From NCBI GenBank assembly GCA_041602815.1, contig JBFIFO010000034.1, positions 1 to 27,828 of the forward strand: a stretch of DNA of 27,828 nucleotides. Direction: 5' to 3'. A model generated the notes under the pieces. The model did no database searches. It was not told where the DNA came from and saw only the letters and a list, made by a program, of their open reading frames with translations. This stretch comes from GCA-020356105 sp041602815. GTDB lineage: Bacteria; Pseudomonadota; Alphaproteobacteria; UBA8366; JADFVY01. A program made the position numbers and the translations under genes. This document shows, piece after piece, positions 15,754-24,552 of this stretch (within the stretch, counting starts at the first letter, position 1; each line of letters starts with the position of its first letter).

Positions 15754-16494
15754 ATGGCGGAATCGACAGACATGGTTGCGGTTGGAAGCGATCCGGCCGC
15801 CTTCCGGGTGCGTGGCCTTACCAAGGTCTATCGCACAGGAGACGTCGACGTCCACGCCTTGCGCGGCGTTGATCTCGATCTCCACGAGGGAGAGATGGCG
15901 GCGCTGCTCGGTCCTTCGGGCAGCGGCAAGTCGACCTTTCTGAATATCCTCGGCGGGCTCGATCATCCAAGCGCCGGCACGGTCTGGTTTCGCGACCACG
16001 AACTGACAGCCTATCGCGAAGCCGAGCTGACCGCCTATCGTCGCGACCATGTCGGCTTCGTCTTCCAGTTCTACAACCTGATCCCCAGCCTGACGGCGCT
16101 GGAGAATGTCGCCCTGGTGACGGAGATCGCGCGCGACCCGATGGCTCCCGGCGAGGCCCTCACGCTGGTTGGCCTGGCCAAACGAATGGATCATTTCCCG
16201 GCGCAGCTGTCAGGTGGCGAACAGCAGCGCGTCGCCATCGCCCGCGCCATCGCGAAACGGCCCGACGTGCTGCTGTGCGATGAGCCGACCGGCGCCCTCG
16301 ACAGCAAGACCGGCGTTGTCGTGCTCGAGGCGCTGGAGACCGTGAACCGGGAGCTCGGCACCACCACGGCGCTGATCACCCACAATGCCGGAATGGCCGA
16401 GATGGCAGACCGTATCATCCGCTTTGCCGACGGCGCCGTGGCCGAGATCCGGGTCAACGAAACGCGGCGGCCGGCCCGCGAACTGGTCTGGTGA
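15754..16494 (+). CDS. ABC transporter ATPase, MacB/LolD type
   Basis: 246 aa from the ATG at 15754, with ATG 15772 as an alternative. Walker A is GPSGSGKST at 53-61, the Q-loop FVFQFYNLIPSLTALENV is near 102-119, the signature LSGGEQQR is at 152-159, Walker B is VLLCDEPTGALD at 172-183, and the H-loop TH is near 210. This is the MacB/LolD/FtsE class, whose members power FtsX-type permeases for mechanotransmission, lipoprotein release or efflux rather than import. The permease gene starts 4 bp after its stop and the adaptor gene follows, forming a three-gene unit. I rejected the longer frame from TTG 15679 because it covers a palindromic operator and its extra residues are not conserved-looking. 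Confidence 0.93.
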   Translation: MAESTDMVAVGSDPAAFRVRGLTKVYRTGDVDVHALRGVDLDLHEGEMAALLGPSGSGKSTFLNILGGLDHPSAGTVWFRDHELTAYREAELTAYRRDHVGFVFQFYNLIPSLTALENVALVTEIARDPMAPGEALTLVGLAKRMDHFPAQLSGGEQQRVAIARAIAKRPDVLLCDEPTGALDSKTGVVVLEALETVNRELGTTTALITHNAGMAEMADRIIRFADGAVAEIRVNETRRPARELVW

Positions 16495-16498
16495 TCCG

Positions 16499-18862
16499 AT
16501 GCGGGCCCTCGATCGCAAACTGCACCGCGATGTGCGCCGGATCTGGCTGCAGGCCCTGGCCATCGCGCTGGTCATCGGTTGCGGCGTTGCGATGTATGTG
16601 ATGTCGCTGGGCACGCTGCGCTCCCTGGACGAAACCCGCAGCGCGTATTACGAGCGCTATCGCTTCGCGCAAGTCTTTGCCACGGTCAAACGGGCGCCGG
16701 AGCGGCTCGCCCGCAGAATCGCAACCATTCCCGGCGTGGCCCGGGTCGAAACACGGATCGTGTCCATCGTGATGCTCGATATCGCAGGCATGGCCGAACC
16801 GGCGCGCGGTCTGCTCGTTTCGGTACCGGAGCGCCACGCACCGGACCTTAACGGCCTGCACATGCGCATCGGGCGATACGTCGAGCCTGAACGCACTGGG
16901 GAGGTCGTCCTCAACGAGGCATTCTCGGCAGCGCACGGCTTGCTGCCCGGCGATTCCTTCCATGCCGTCATCAACGGACGCAAACGGCGGCTGACCGTCG
17001 TCGGCGTCGCCCTGTCTCCCGAATACATCTATTCGCTGGGTCCCGGTGCGATCATGCCCGATGACCGCCTGTTCGGCGTGATGTGGGTCGGCCGCGAGAC
17101 CCTGGCCGCGGCCTATGACCTCGAGGACTCGTTCAACGCGGTCTCGCTGACCCTGATGCGCGGCGCGCCGGAACAGCAGGTGATCGACGACCTGGACAGG
17201 TTGCTAGAGCGCTATGGCGGTGTTGGCGCCTACGGCCGCAAGGACCAGACATCCCACTGGTACATCTCCAACGAACTCGTGCAGTTGCGGTCGATGGGCA
17301 CCGTTGCCCCCCTCATCTTCCTTGGCGTTGCGGCCTTCCTCCTCAATATCGTCGTCTCACGGCTGATTGCGACGGAGCGCGAGCAGATCGGCCTGCTGAA
17401 GGCGTTCGGATACACCGGCCGTGCCGTGGCCTGGCACTATGCCAAGTTGATGCTGGCCATCGTTGCGACCGGCGTGGTCCTGGGGTTCGCCGGCGGCGCC
17501 TGGCTCGGCCGCGGCCTGACCGAGCTCTATGCGGAGTTCTTCCGGTTCCCGTTCCTGTACTTCACGATCGATCCCGGGACCTTCGCGACGGCCGCGCTGA
17601 TCAGTTTCGGCGCCGGCTTCGTCGGAACTCTGGGCGCGGTGCGCCGCGCCGCGCTGCTGGCGCCGGCGGTCGCCATGCAGCCGGCGGCGCCACCGGTCTA
17701 CCGCAAAACCCTGCTCGAGCGGCTCGGTCTCGCCAGGTACCTTGCTCAGGCAACGCGGATGATCATTCGACACATCATGCGGCGGCCCCTGCGCGCCGGA
17801 CTGACAGTGCTCGGCATTGCCATGTCGGCGGCGATCCTGATCAGCTCGATGTTTATGATGGACTCGATCGAGCTCATCATCGACGTGCAGTTCAACCGCA
17901 GCCACCGCCAGGACGTGACGGTGTCGCTGGTCGAGGCCAGGCCGGCACGGATCGTCCACGAGCTCGCACAACTGCCCGGTGTCCTCCGGGTCGAGCCGGT
18001 GCGCGCGGTCGCCGTACGCGTCCGCAATGGCCACGTGTCGCGGCGCACGGCGGTCATCGGACTGGGCGATGACGGCGATCTCGGCCGTCTGATCGACCGG
18101 GACTTGCAGCCAGTCTCGATGCCCCCGTCGGGTCTCGTCCTGTCGGCGAAGCTGGCGGATGTACTGGGTGTCGGCCGTGGCGACCGGATCCAGGTCGAGG
18201 CGATGGAAGGCCGGCGTCCGACAGGTGAGATCCAGGTTTCCGCGATCGTGCAGGAATTCCTCGGCACCTCCGCCTATATGGACCTGGAAGCTCTCAATCG
18301 GTTCATGGGCGATCCGCCGATGGTGTCGCTCGCCTACCTGCAGACCGACTCGCGCTTCGAGCACAGGCTCTATGCGGAACTCAAGGACACGCCAGCTGTC
18401 GCCGGCGTGACGGTCGAGGCGGCGGCGGTGAGAAGTTTCCGCGAAACGCTGGCCGAGAACATGCTGCTGATGACCACGTTCAACGTGATGTTCGCCGCCA
18501 TGATCGCGTTCGGCGTGGTCTACAACAGTGCCCGCATCTCGCTGTCCGAACGGGGGCGCGAATTGGCCAGCCTGCGGGTTCTCGGGTTCACCCGGGCGGA
18601 AGTTTCGTGGATCCTGCTCGGCGAGTTCGCGTTTCTGACCATCGTGGCGCTGGCACCGGGATTCCTGATCGGCTACGGCCTCGCATGGTCGATGTCAATG
18701 AGTTTCGAGACCGAGCTGTTTCGCATTCCACTGGCGGTCTCGCGTGAAACCTTCGGGTTCTCTGCACTGGTGGTTATCGCATCTGCCACCGTCACCGGCC
18801 TCGTCGTGCGCCGGCGCATCGACCGCCTGGATCTCGTCGCGGTCCTGAAAACCCGGGAATAG
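16499..18862 (+). CDS. ABC transporter permease, FtsX/MacB type, duplicated
   Basis: 787 aa from the ATG at 16499. The frame is open further upstream, but that part overlaps the ATPase gene and is not protein-like. One membrane segment lies near residues 18-40, followed by a large periplasmic domain (about 60-250) and three segments around 260-400. A second, similar half follows from about 420: one segment, a periplasmic domain and three C-terminal segments. The motif ATEREQIGLLKAFGYT in the first half and SERGRELASLRVLGFT in the second are the cytoplasmic coupling helices typical of FtsX-type permeases. With two fused halves, one chain could form the full membrane part. It works with the preceding ATPase and the following adaptor. 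Confidence 0.92.
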   Translation: MRALDRKLHRDVRRIWLQALAIALVIGCGVAMYVMSLGTLRSLDETRSAYYERYRFAQVFATVKRAPERLARRIATIPGVARVETRIVSIVMLDIAGMAEPARGLLVSVPERHAPDLNGLHMRIGRYVEPERTGEVVLNEAFSAAHGLLPGDSFHAVINGRKRRLTVVGVALSPEYIYSLGPGAIMPDDRLFGVMWVGRETLAAAYDLEDSFNAVSLTLMRGAPEQQVIDDLDRLLERYGGVGAYGRKDQTSHWYISNELVQLRSMGTVAPLIFLGVAAFLLNIVVSRLIATEREQIGLLKAFGYTGRAVAWHYAKLMLAIVATGVVLGFAGGAWLGRGLTELYAEFFRFPFLYFTIDPGTFATAALISFGAGFVGTLGAVRRAALLAPAVAMQPAAPPVYRKTLLERLGLARYLAQATRMIIRHIMRRPLRAGLTVLGIAMSAAILISSMFMMDSIELIIDVQFNRSHRQDVTVSLVEARPARIVHELAQLPGVLRVEPVRAVAVRVRNGHVSRRTAVIGLGDDGDLGRLIDRDLQPVSMPPSGLVLSAKLADVLGVGRGDRIQVEAMEGRRPTGEIQVSAIVQEFLGTSAYMDLEALNRFMGDPPMVSLAYLQTDSRFEHRLYAELKDTPAVAGVTVEAAAVRSFRETLAENMLLMTTFNVMFAAMIAFGVVYNSARISLSERGRELASLRVLGFTRAEVSWILLGEFAFLTIVALAPGFLIGYGLAWSMSMSFETELFRIPLAVSRETFGFSALVVIASATVTGLVVRRRIDRLDLVAVLKTRE

Positions 18863-18874
18863 GAAGGCAAATCA

Positions 18875-20086
18875 ATGCCCGTAAAACAAATGATCTGGTA
18901 TGCCGCTGTCGCAGCCGCCGTGATCGCGGGCCTGGTCTATGCATTCTGGCCGCAGCCCGTGCCGGTGGATATCGCCGCGATCAAACGGGGTGAGCTGGTC
19001 GTCACCATCGACGGCGACGGCCGCACGCGGGTGCGCGAGGTCTATTTGGTATCCGCGCCGGTGCCGGGCCGTTTGTTGCGGATCGAACGGCATGTCGGCG
19101 ATGTCGTCGTGGCCAATGAGACGGTCCTCGCCGCCATCCAGCCGACCGATCCGGCGTTTCTCGACCGCCGTGCGCGCGCCCAGGCCGAGTCGCTCGAAAA
19201 GGCCGCGAAGGCCGCCTACGCGCTAGCCGAGGCGGAGCTGGCCCGTGCCATCGCGGAACTCGATTTCGCGCAAGCGGAACTCGTGCGTGCCGAGAGGTTG
19301 GCCGAGCGAGGCAACGTATCGCAGCGTGATCTGGATCGCGCGAAACTGACCGTCCGGACCGCCGAAGCAGCGGTCGCAACCGCAGAGGCGACCGTGGAAA
19401 TGCGCCGGTTCGAGCTCGAGGTCGCACGGGCCGGCCTGATCGAGCCGGGCCGGTCCGGCGACGCATCGGATGGCCAGCTCTGCTGCGTCGATGTATTCTC
19501 GCCCGTGAACGGACGGGTGCTGCGCGTCATGCACGAGAGCGAAACCGTGGTCGCGGCCGGCACGCCCCTGGTTGAGGTCGGCGATGCCCGGGACCTCGAG
19601 GTCGTCGTCGACCTGCTGTCGAGTGATGCGGTGCGCGTTGCGGAAGGCGCGCCGGTGGTGATCGAGGACTGGGGCGGCCGCACGGCGCTTTCCGGTCGCG
19701 TCCGCCACGTCGAACCCACCGGATTCACCAAGGTTTCAGCCCTGGGAATCGAGGAGCAGCGCGTCAACGTGCTGATCGATTTTACCGATCCGCCCGAGCA
19801 GTGGCGCAATCTGGGTCACGGCTACCGCATCGAGGCGCACATTGCGGTCTGGCGCGGCGAGGACGTTCTCAAACTGCCGTTGGGCGCGCTGTTCCGGGAC
19901 GGCGAACGCTGGGCGGTTTTCGTGGCCGACGGCGGGCGGGCGCACCTCCGCCACGTTGAGATCGATCACGGGAACGGGCGCGAAGCGCAGGTCAACACGG
20001 GGCTGTCCGAGGGCGAGCGGGTCATTCTCCATCCCAGCGACCTGATCGCTGACGGGGTCCGCGTGGTGCCGCGAACCGTGCAATAA
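18875..20086 (+). CDS. HlyD-family periplasmic adaptor (membrane fusion protein)
   Basis: 403 aa. A single N-terminal membrane segment (about 6-24) anchors it in the inner membrane with the rest in the periplasm. A half lipoyl motif surrounds SAPVPGRLLRIERHVGDVV (about 61-79). A long Ala/Glu-rich helical hairpin runs from about 95 to 190. The second lipoyl half is SPVNGRVLRVMHESETVV (about 210-227), and a beta-barrel domain follows. AGGAAGG precedes the ATG, 12 bp after the permease stop. Such adaptors link ABC export permeases to an outer-membrane channel such as TolC. No channel gene is present here, so a channel encoded elsewhere would be needed. Confidence 0.92.
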   Translation: MPVKQMIWYAAVAAAVIAGLVYAFWPQPVPVDIAAIKRGELVVTIDGDGRTRVREVYLVSAPVPGRLLRIERHVGDVVVANETVLAAIQPTDPAFLDRRARAQAESLEKAAKAAYALAEAELARAIAELDFAQAELVRAERLAERGNVSQRDLDRAKLTVRTAEAAVATAEATVEMRRFELEVARAGLIEPGRSGDASDGQLCCVDVFSPVNGRVLRVMHESETVVAAGTPLVEVGDARDLEVVVDLLSSDAVRVAEGAPVVIEDWGGRTALSGRVRHVEPTGFTKVSALGIEEQRVNVLIDFTDPPEQWRNLGHGYRIEAHIAVWRGEDVLKLPLGALFRDGERWAVFVADGGRAHLRHVEIDHGNGREAQVNTGLSEGERVILHPSDLIADGVRVVPRTVQ

Positions 20087-20104
20087 TCCGAACACTGCCG
20101 GACA

Positions 20105-20132
20105 TTGACAGGCCATGGGATATCGGTATCAA
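20105..20132 (+). promoter_or_regulatory. Sigma70-like promoter upstream of the polyamine operon
   Basis: A perfect TTGACA -35 at 20105-20110 is followed, after 16 bp, by TATCAA at 20127-20132. It is 85 bp upstream of the binding-protein ATG, in the 130-bp gap after the export operon, so the polyamine operon probably has its own transcript. Confidence 0.45.
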
Positions 20133-20216
20133 TTACAACAGCAGTACAATTTTCCGAGCCGGACCTCTTACTCGGCTCTTTCGTCATCGAGAAACCAGCG
20201 CAGGGAGAGTGATGAG

Positions 20217-21311
20217 ATGAAAAGGATGGGCAAGAGGCTTTTACCCGGGGTTTCGCGACGGGGCTTCATGCAGGGGTCGGCCGCGGCCGTCGGGATAACC
20301 TTCGTCGGCGCGGGCGAGCGCAGTTGGGGCGCCGAGGCAAAGCGCCTCAACGTTTACAACTGGGACACCTATATCGGCGAAACGACGCTCGGCACCTTCA
20401 ATGCGCGCACGGGCATCGTCGTCCAGTACGACCTGTATGCCGATAACGAGGAGCTGTTCGCCAAGCTGAAGGAGGGCAATCCCGGCTACGACGTGATCGT
20501 GCCGAGCGACTACATGGTCGAGGACATGCTGACGCTGAAGATGCTGACGCCGCTCGACCATTCCAAGATCCCCAACATCAAGCACCTCGACAAGGCATTC
20601 ACCAACCCGGCCTACGATCCCGGCATGAAGCACTCCATTCCTTACATGTGGGGCACGATCGGGCTGGGCTATCGCAAGTCGAAGGTCGACGGGCCGCTGG
20701 TCAGCTGGGCCGATGTCTTCGAGCCGTCGCGCGCCAAGCGTTATTCCGGCCGGATCGCCTATCTGGGCGACATGCGGGCGGTCCTAGGCTGCTGCCTGAA
20801 GTATCTCGGATACGGCATGAACACGACGAACCCGGCCGAGATTGCCAAGGCGCGCGACCTGTTGATCGCCACCAAGCCGCACATCAAGACGTTTGCCGAG
20901 GACAACGGCCAGGACCTGCTGCTGTCCCGCGAGGTCGACATTACCATGGAGTGGAGCGGCGACATCGCGGCCGTGATGGAGGAGGACGACGACCTGACCT
21001 ATGTCGTGCCCAAGGAGGGCTCGAACGTCTGGGTCGACAACCTCTGCATCCCGACCGGTGCACCGCACCCGGAGAACGCGCACAACTTCATCAACTTCCT
21101 ACACGACGTGGACGTCCACATGGAGATCGCCGAGACGATCTACTTCGCCACGCCGAACAAGTCGGCCAAGGACAGGATGCCGGCCGAATACACGGAGAAC
21201 CCGGCGGTGTTCGCACCGGCCGACGTGCTGGCGAACTGCGAGGCGCTGCTCAGCGTCGGTGAACACACGCGGCTGTACGACGAGGCGTGGACCGCCATTC
21301 AGGCCGCGTAG
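20217..21311 (+). CDS. Polyamine ABC transporter periplasmic binding protein (PotD/PotF type)
   Basis: 364 aa from ATG 20217, which has GGGAGAG upstream; the frame is open to 20115 but that extension is not protein-like. A Tat signal is visible: SRRGFMQ at 13-19, a hydrophobic region and cleavage near residue 39. The mature protein begins RLNVYNWDTYIGE, the classic PotD/PotF opening, and continues with YDVIVPSDYMV and a WSGD segment, both typical of polyamine-binding folds with acidic residues holding the amine groups. It captures a polyamine in the periplasm for the permeases encoded downstream. Spermidine, putrescine or agmatine are possible ligands; the agmatine genes nearby make agmatine or a related guanidino amine plausible. 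Confidence 0.93.
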   Translation: MKRMGKRLLPGVSRRGFMQGSAAAVGITFVGAGERSWGAEAKRLNVYNWDTYIGETTLGTFNARTGIVVQYDLYADNEELFAKLKEGNPGYDVIVPSDYMVEDMLTLKMLTPLDHSKIPNIKHLDKAFTNPAYDPGMKHSIPYMWGTIGLGYRKSKVDGPLVSWADVFEPSRAKRYSGRIAYLGDMRAVLGCCLKYLGYGMNTTNPAEIAKARDLLIATKPHIKTFAEDNGQDLLLSREVDITMEWSGDIAAVMEEDDDLTYVVPKEGSNVWVDNLCIPTGAPHPENAHNFINFLHDVDVHMEIAETIYFATPNKSAKDRMPAEYTENPAVFAPADVLANCEALLSVGEHTRLYDEAWTAIQAA

Positions 21312-21334
21312 GGCGGCCCGGTCCCATTCGTTGC

Positions 21335-21365
21335 GGGCGGGAAGCGCCTCTGGCGCTTCCCGCCC
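21335..21365 (+). terminator. Strong 14-bp stem-loop between binding protein and aminotransferase genes
   Basis: GGGCGGGAAGCGCC (21335-21348) and GGCGCTTCCCGCCC (21352-21365) are perfectly complementary with a 3-base loop. CCTTGTTC follows, without a real U-tract. It sits 24 bp after the binding-protein stop and 34 bp before the aminotransferase start. It is likely a partial terminator or a 3' protecting structure that keeps the binding protein in excess over the membrane components, as in other importer operons. Confidence 0.6.
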
Positions 21366-21398
21366 CCTTGTTCATGGTCGCGCGAAAATGACACCGAG

Positions 21399-22763
21399 AT
21401 GACTGGCGTCGCTCCGGACAGACTGACCGCCCTTGCGGCACGCGAGGCGACGCGCTTCGTCGAATCGCATCCGCGGTCGCGAGAGTTGTACGACCGGGCC
21501 ACGCGATCGCTCGTCGGCGGCGTTCCGATGCAGTGGATGGTGGAGTGGGCCGGCGCATTTCCGGTCTTCGCCAAGGAAGCGTGCGGTGCGCGGATCGTCG
21601 ACGTCGACGACAATGCGTATCTCGATTTCTGCCTGGGGGATACCGGCGCGATGTTCGGCCATGCGCCGGAACCGGTCGCCGCCGCGGTGGCCGATCAGGC
21701 GCGGCGCGGCTTCACCTTCATGCTGCCGACCGAGGACGCGGTCGTCGTCGCGGAGGACTTGGCGAGACGGTTCGGGCTGCCATTCTGGCAGGTTGCGATG
21801 ACCGCGACCGACGCCAACCGCTTCGTGCTGCGCCTTGCGCGGGAAATCACCGGCCGCCCGAAAATCCTGGTCTTCGAGGGCTGCTACCACGGCACCGTGG
21901 ACGAGACCATTGCGACGTGCCACGCAGGGAATGTCGTGTCGCGACCGGGCAATATCGGGCCACAGGTCGATCCCGGCCAGACCACGCGGGTCGTCGAGTT
22001 CAACGATCTCGATGCGCTGGACAGGGCCCTCGGCGTGGGCGATGTCGCATGCGTCCTGGCGGAGCCGGCGCTGACCAACCATTCCGGGATCGTTCTGCCC
22101 GAACCCGGTTATCACCGGGACTTGCGCGACGTGACCCGACGCCACGACGTGCTGCTGATCATCGACGAGACCCATACGATCTCCTCCGGCCCGGGGGGCT
22201 ACACGGCGGCGCACGGGCTGGAGCCCGACATTCTGACGATCGGCAAGCCGCTGGCCGGTGGCGTGCCGGTGGCGGTCTACGGCCTGTCGGAGCAAGTCGC
22301 GGAACAGGTGCATCGGCGGACCGCGCTGCCCGGGTGCGCGGTCGCCGGAATCGGCGGCACCCTGACGGCCAACGCGCTGGCCCTTCGCGCCATGCGAGCC
22401 AATCTGGAAACCGTGATGACCGAGGCGAACTATGCGCGCATGATCGCGCTGGCCGAGCGGCTGGCAGCGGGGGTGCGCGAGACCGTCGCGGCGTGCCGCC
22501 TGCCTTGGTACGTCACGCAACTCGGCGCCCGCGTCGAGTACCGGTTCCAGCCCCGGCCGCCGCGCAACGGGACGGACGCGCTTGCCGGCGTCGACCGTGA
22601 TCTCGACCGCCTGATCCATCTCTATTTCCTGAACAGAGGCATTCTGGTGACGCCATTCCACAATATGCTATTGATCTCGCCGGACACGACGGCCGACGAC
22701 GTCGATCGGCACAACGCCGTTTTTGCGGCCTGCGCCGGTGAGTTGACCGGGTGCGCAGCGTGA
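21399..22763 (+). CDS. Class III PLP-dependent aminotransferase
   Basis: 454 aa. Class III (fold type I) features are the substrate-side segment GARIVDVDDNAYLDFCLG, the cofactor-stacking GCYHG at 161-165, the cofactor-binding D246 in LLIIDETHT, and the Schiff-base K273 in IGKPLAGG. The glutamate-1-semialdehyde-like subgroup fits best. The usual SGTEA phosphate-contact segment reads TATDA at 135-139, a variant that may mark a distinct subfamily. It lies inside the polyamine operon between the binding protein and permease genes, so a role in transamination of putrescine or another amine is likely but not shown. The start at 21399 is the first ATG after the stem-loop; the permease start is 23 bp beyond its stop. 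Confidence 0.9.
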   Translation: MTGVAPDRLTALAAREATRFVESHPRSRELYDRATRSLVGGVPMQWMVEWAGAFPVFAKEACGARIVDVDDNAYLDFCLGDTGAMFGHAPEPVAAAVADQARRGFTFMLPTEDAVVVAEDLARRFGLPFWQVAMTATDANRFVLRLAREITGRPKILVFEGCYHGTVDETIATCHAGNVVSRPGNIGPQVDPGQTTRVVEFNDLDALDRALGVGDVACVLAEPALTNHSGIVLPEPGYHRDLRDVTRRHDVLLIIDETHTISSGPGGYTAAHGLEPDILTIGKPLAGGVPVAVYGLSEQVAEQVHRRTALPGCAVAGIGGTLTANALALRAMRANLETVMTEANYARMIALAERLAAGVRETVAACRLPWYVTQLGARVEYRFQPRPPRNGTDALAGVDRDLDRLIHLYFLNRGILVTPFHNMLLISPDTTADDVDRHNAVFAACAGELTGCAA

Positions 22764-22786
22764 TTCGGGGGACTTGAAGGACAGCC

Positions 22787-23701
22787 ATGGAAGAGTGGCG
22801 CAAAAACAAGGCGGCGTTCGCGATCTTTTTGGGGCCGGCGAGCCTCTGGCTTCTCGTGTTCTTCGTGGTTCCGTTGGTCCTGGTCTGGATCTACAGCTTC
22901 GGCGAACGCGGGCCGCAGGGACAGACCTACCTCGCTCTCAGCTTCGAGAACTACCTGCGCGCGATCGAGCCGATCCATCTCGGGATCCTGCTGAAGTCGG
23001 TCTGGATCGGGGCCGTCAGCACCGCCATCTGCCTGGTGGTCGGCTTCCCGGTCGCCATGGGGATCGCCTTCGCGCCGAGCCGGTGGAAGAATCCACTTCT
23101 GCTGATCGTCGTCCTTCCGTTCTTTACCAACCTGCTGATTCGAACCTATGCGTGGATCGCGGTCCTGCGCACACGCGGATTCCTCAATTTCGGGCTCGAA
23201 TGGGTGCACGAGAAGGTCGATGCGGTGATCACGTTCGTGGGCTTCCCCGACGCGATCGGCGAGTTTGTTCCCCTGGAGCTGCTCTACAACCAGTACGCGG
23301 TGGTCATCGGCCTCGTCTACGTGCACCTGCCGTTCCTCATACTGCCGCTGTATGCGACCCTGGAGAAGCTCGAACGGTCCTACATGGAGGCGAGCCTCGA
23401 CCTCGGTGCCGGGCAGTGGCGTACCTTCCTGTCGGTGCTGGTGCCTCTGGTCATGCCGGGCATCATCTCGGGCTCGTTGCTGGTCTTCATCCTGTCGATG
23501 GGCAACTTCCTCGTGCCCGACCTGCTGGGCGGCACCGACAGTTTGATGATCGGCAACCTGATCGCGCGCGAATACGGCGCCGCGCGGGACTGGCCGTTCG
23601 GCTCCGCGCTGTCCTTCATGATCATGTACCCGGTGTTCATCTTCTTTGTGATCAACGCGATGGTGGCGCGGTACCGCACGACCAAGAGGGCGGAAGCATG
23701 A
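22787..23701 (+). CDS. Polyamine ABC transporter permease 1 (PotB/PotH type)
   Basis: 304 aa, about six membrane segments, starting with LFLGPASLWLLVFFVVPLVLVWIYS-like hydrophobic sequence. The EAA loop reads EASLDLGAGQWRTFLSVLVP near 200-219, the contact for the ATPase. Typical PotB features include the FLTNLLIRTYAW-like segment, here FFTNLLIRTYAW. AAGGA precedes the ATG. Its stop overlaps the next start by 4 bp (ATGA), indicating translational coupling with permease 2. Together the two permeases form the channel for the polyamine delivered by the binding protein. Confidence 0.94.
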   Translation: MEEWRKNKAAFAIFLGPASLWLLVFFVVPLVLVWIYSFGERGPQGQTYLALSFENYLRAIEPIHLGILLKSVWIGAVSTAICLVVGFPVAMGIAFAPSRWKNPLLLIVVLPFFTNLLIRTYAWIAVLRTRGFLNFGLEWVHEKVDAVITFVGFPDAIGEFVPLELLYNQYAVVIGLVYVHLPFLILPLYATLEKLERSYMEASLDLGAGQWRTFLSVLVPLVMPGIISGSLLVFILSMGNFLVPDLLGGTDSLMIGNLIAREYGAARDWPFGSALSFMIMYPVFIFFVINAMVARYRTTKRAEA

Positions 23702-24552
23702 GCGAGATCGCCGCCCGGCCCGCACGACGGCGGCGCGCCCGTCGCGAGATCAACCCGCTGGACTACCTCCGGCGGCCGTGGATGCAGCTGACGCTCTTCC
23801 TCAGCTTCATCTTCCTCTACTTCCCGATCGTCACCCTGGTCGTTTTCAGCTTCAACGACTCGCGGCGCAACATCACCTGGCGGGGGTTCACCTGGAAATA
23901 CTATGAGAAGGCCCTGAACAACGCGTCGCTGCACGACGCGTTCACGAATTCGATGATCGTCGCCGGCACCTCGACCGTCGTTTCGACAGCGCTCGGGGCG
24001 ATGCTGGGGCTCGCGCTCTATCGCTACCGGTTTCCGTGGAAGGGCACCTATGAGGGCGTGGCGCACCTGCCCATCGTGATCCCCGAGATCTGCATGGGCG
24101 TGGCGATGCTGGTGTTCTTCAACGCCATCAACATGAACCTGAGCCTGGTGACCATCACGGTCAGCCACATCGCCTTCACCATCCCCTTCGTCGCCGTGGT
24201 TATCCGTGCCCGCATGGCCGGGTTCGACGTGTCGCTCGAAGAGGCCAGCCGGGATCTCGGCGCCAGCGAATGGCAAACCTTCTGGCACGTCACCTTCCCG
24301 TACATGGTTCCGGGGCTGGTTGCGGGCGCTCTGATGGCCTTCGTGTTGTCGCTCGACGATTTCGTCATCACCTTCTTCACGGCCGGTGTCGGCTCCACCA
24401 CATTCCCGATCAAGATCTACTCGATGTTGCGGTTCAGCGTGACGCCGGAAGTGAATGCGGCGTCGACCGTGCTCATCGTCATTACGCTCTCGTTGACGCT
24501 GGTCGCCATGATCATGCAGTCGCGCTGGGCCAAGGGACGCAAGGAACAATGA
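23698..24552 (+). CDS. Polyamine ABC transporter permease 2 (PotC/PotI type)
   Basis: 284 aa from the overlapping ATG at 23698; an upstream continuation of the frame lies inside permease 1 and is not coding. A basic N-terminal tail (about 7-16) is followed by six membrane segments. The PotC hallmark FSFNDSRRN follows the first, and the EAA loop reads EASRDLGASEWQTFWHVTFP near 181-200. A further conserved SLDDFVITFFTAG segment is present. Its stop overlaps the ATPase start by 4 bp. It is the partner of permease 1. Confidence 0.95.
   Translation: MSEIAARPARRRRARREINPLDYLRRPWMQLTLFLSFIFLYFPIVTLVVFSFNDSRRNITWRGFTWKYYEKALNNASLHDAFTNSMIVAGTSTVVSTALGAMLGLALYRYRFPWKGTYEGVAHLPIVIPEICMGVAMLVFFNAINMNLSLVTITVSHIAFTIPFVAVVIRARMAGFDVSLEEASRDLGASEWQTFWHVTFPYMVPGLVAGALMAFVLSLDDFVITFFTAGVGSTTFPIKIYSMLRFSVTPEVNAASTVLIVITLSLTLVAMIMQSRWAKGRKEQ

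Noticed and set aside
16385..16498. Upstream extension of the FtsX-type permease
   Set aside because: It overlaps the end of the ATPase gene in another frame and gives a Trp/Pro/Arg-rich non-membrane leader; ATG 16499 follows the ATPase stop by 4 bp.
20115..20216. Upstream extension of the binding protein
   Set aside because: It would place 34 residues before the Tat motif and cover the promoter region; ATG 20217 has a good ribosome binding site.
21372..22661. Antisense open frame opposite the aminotransferase
   Set aside because: Mirror frame of a strongly biased coding sequence; no recognisable protein features.
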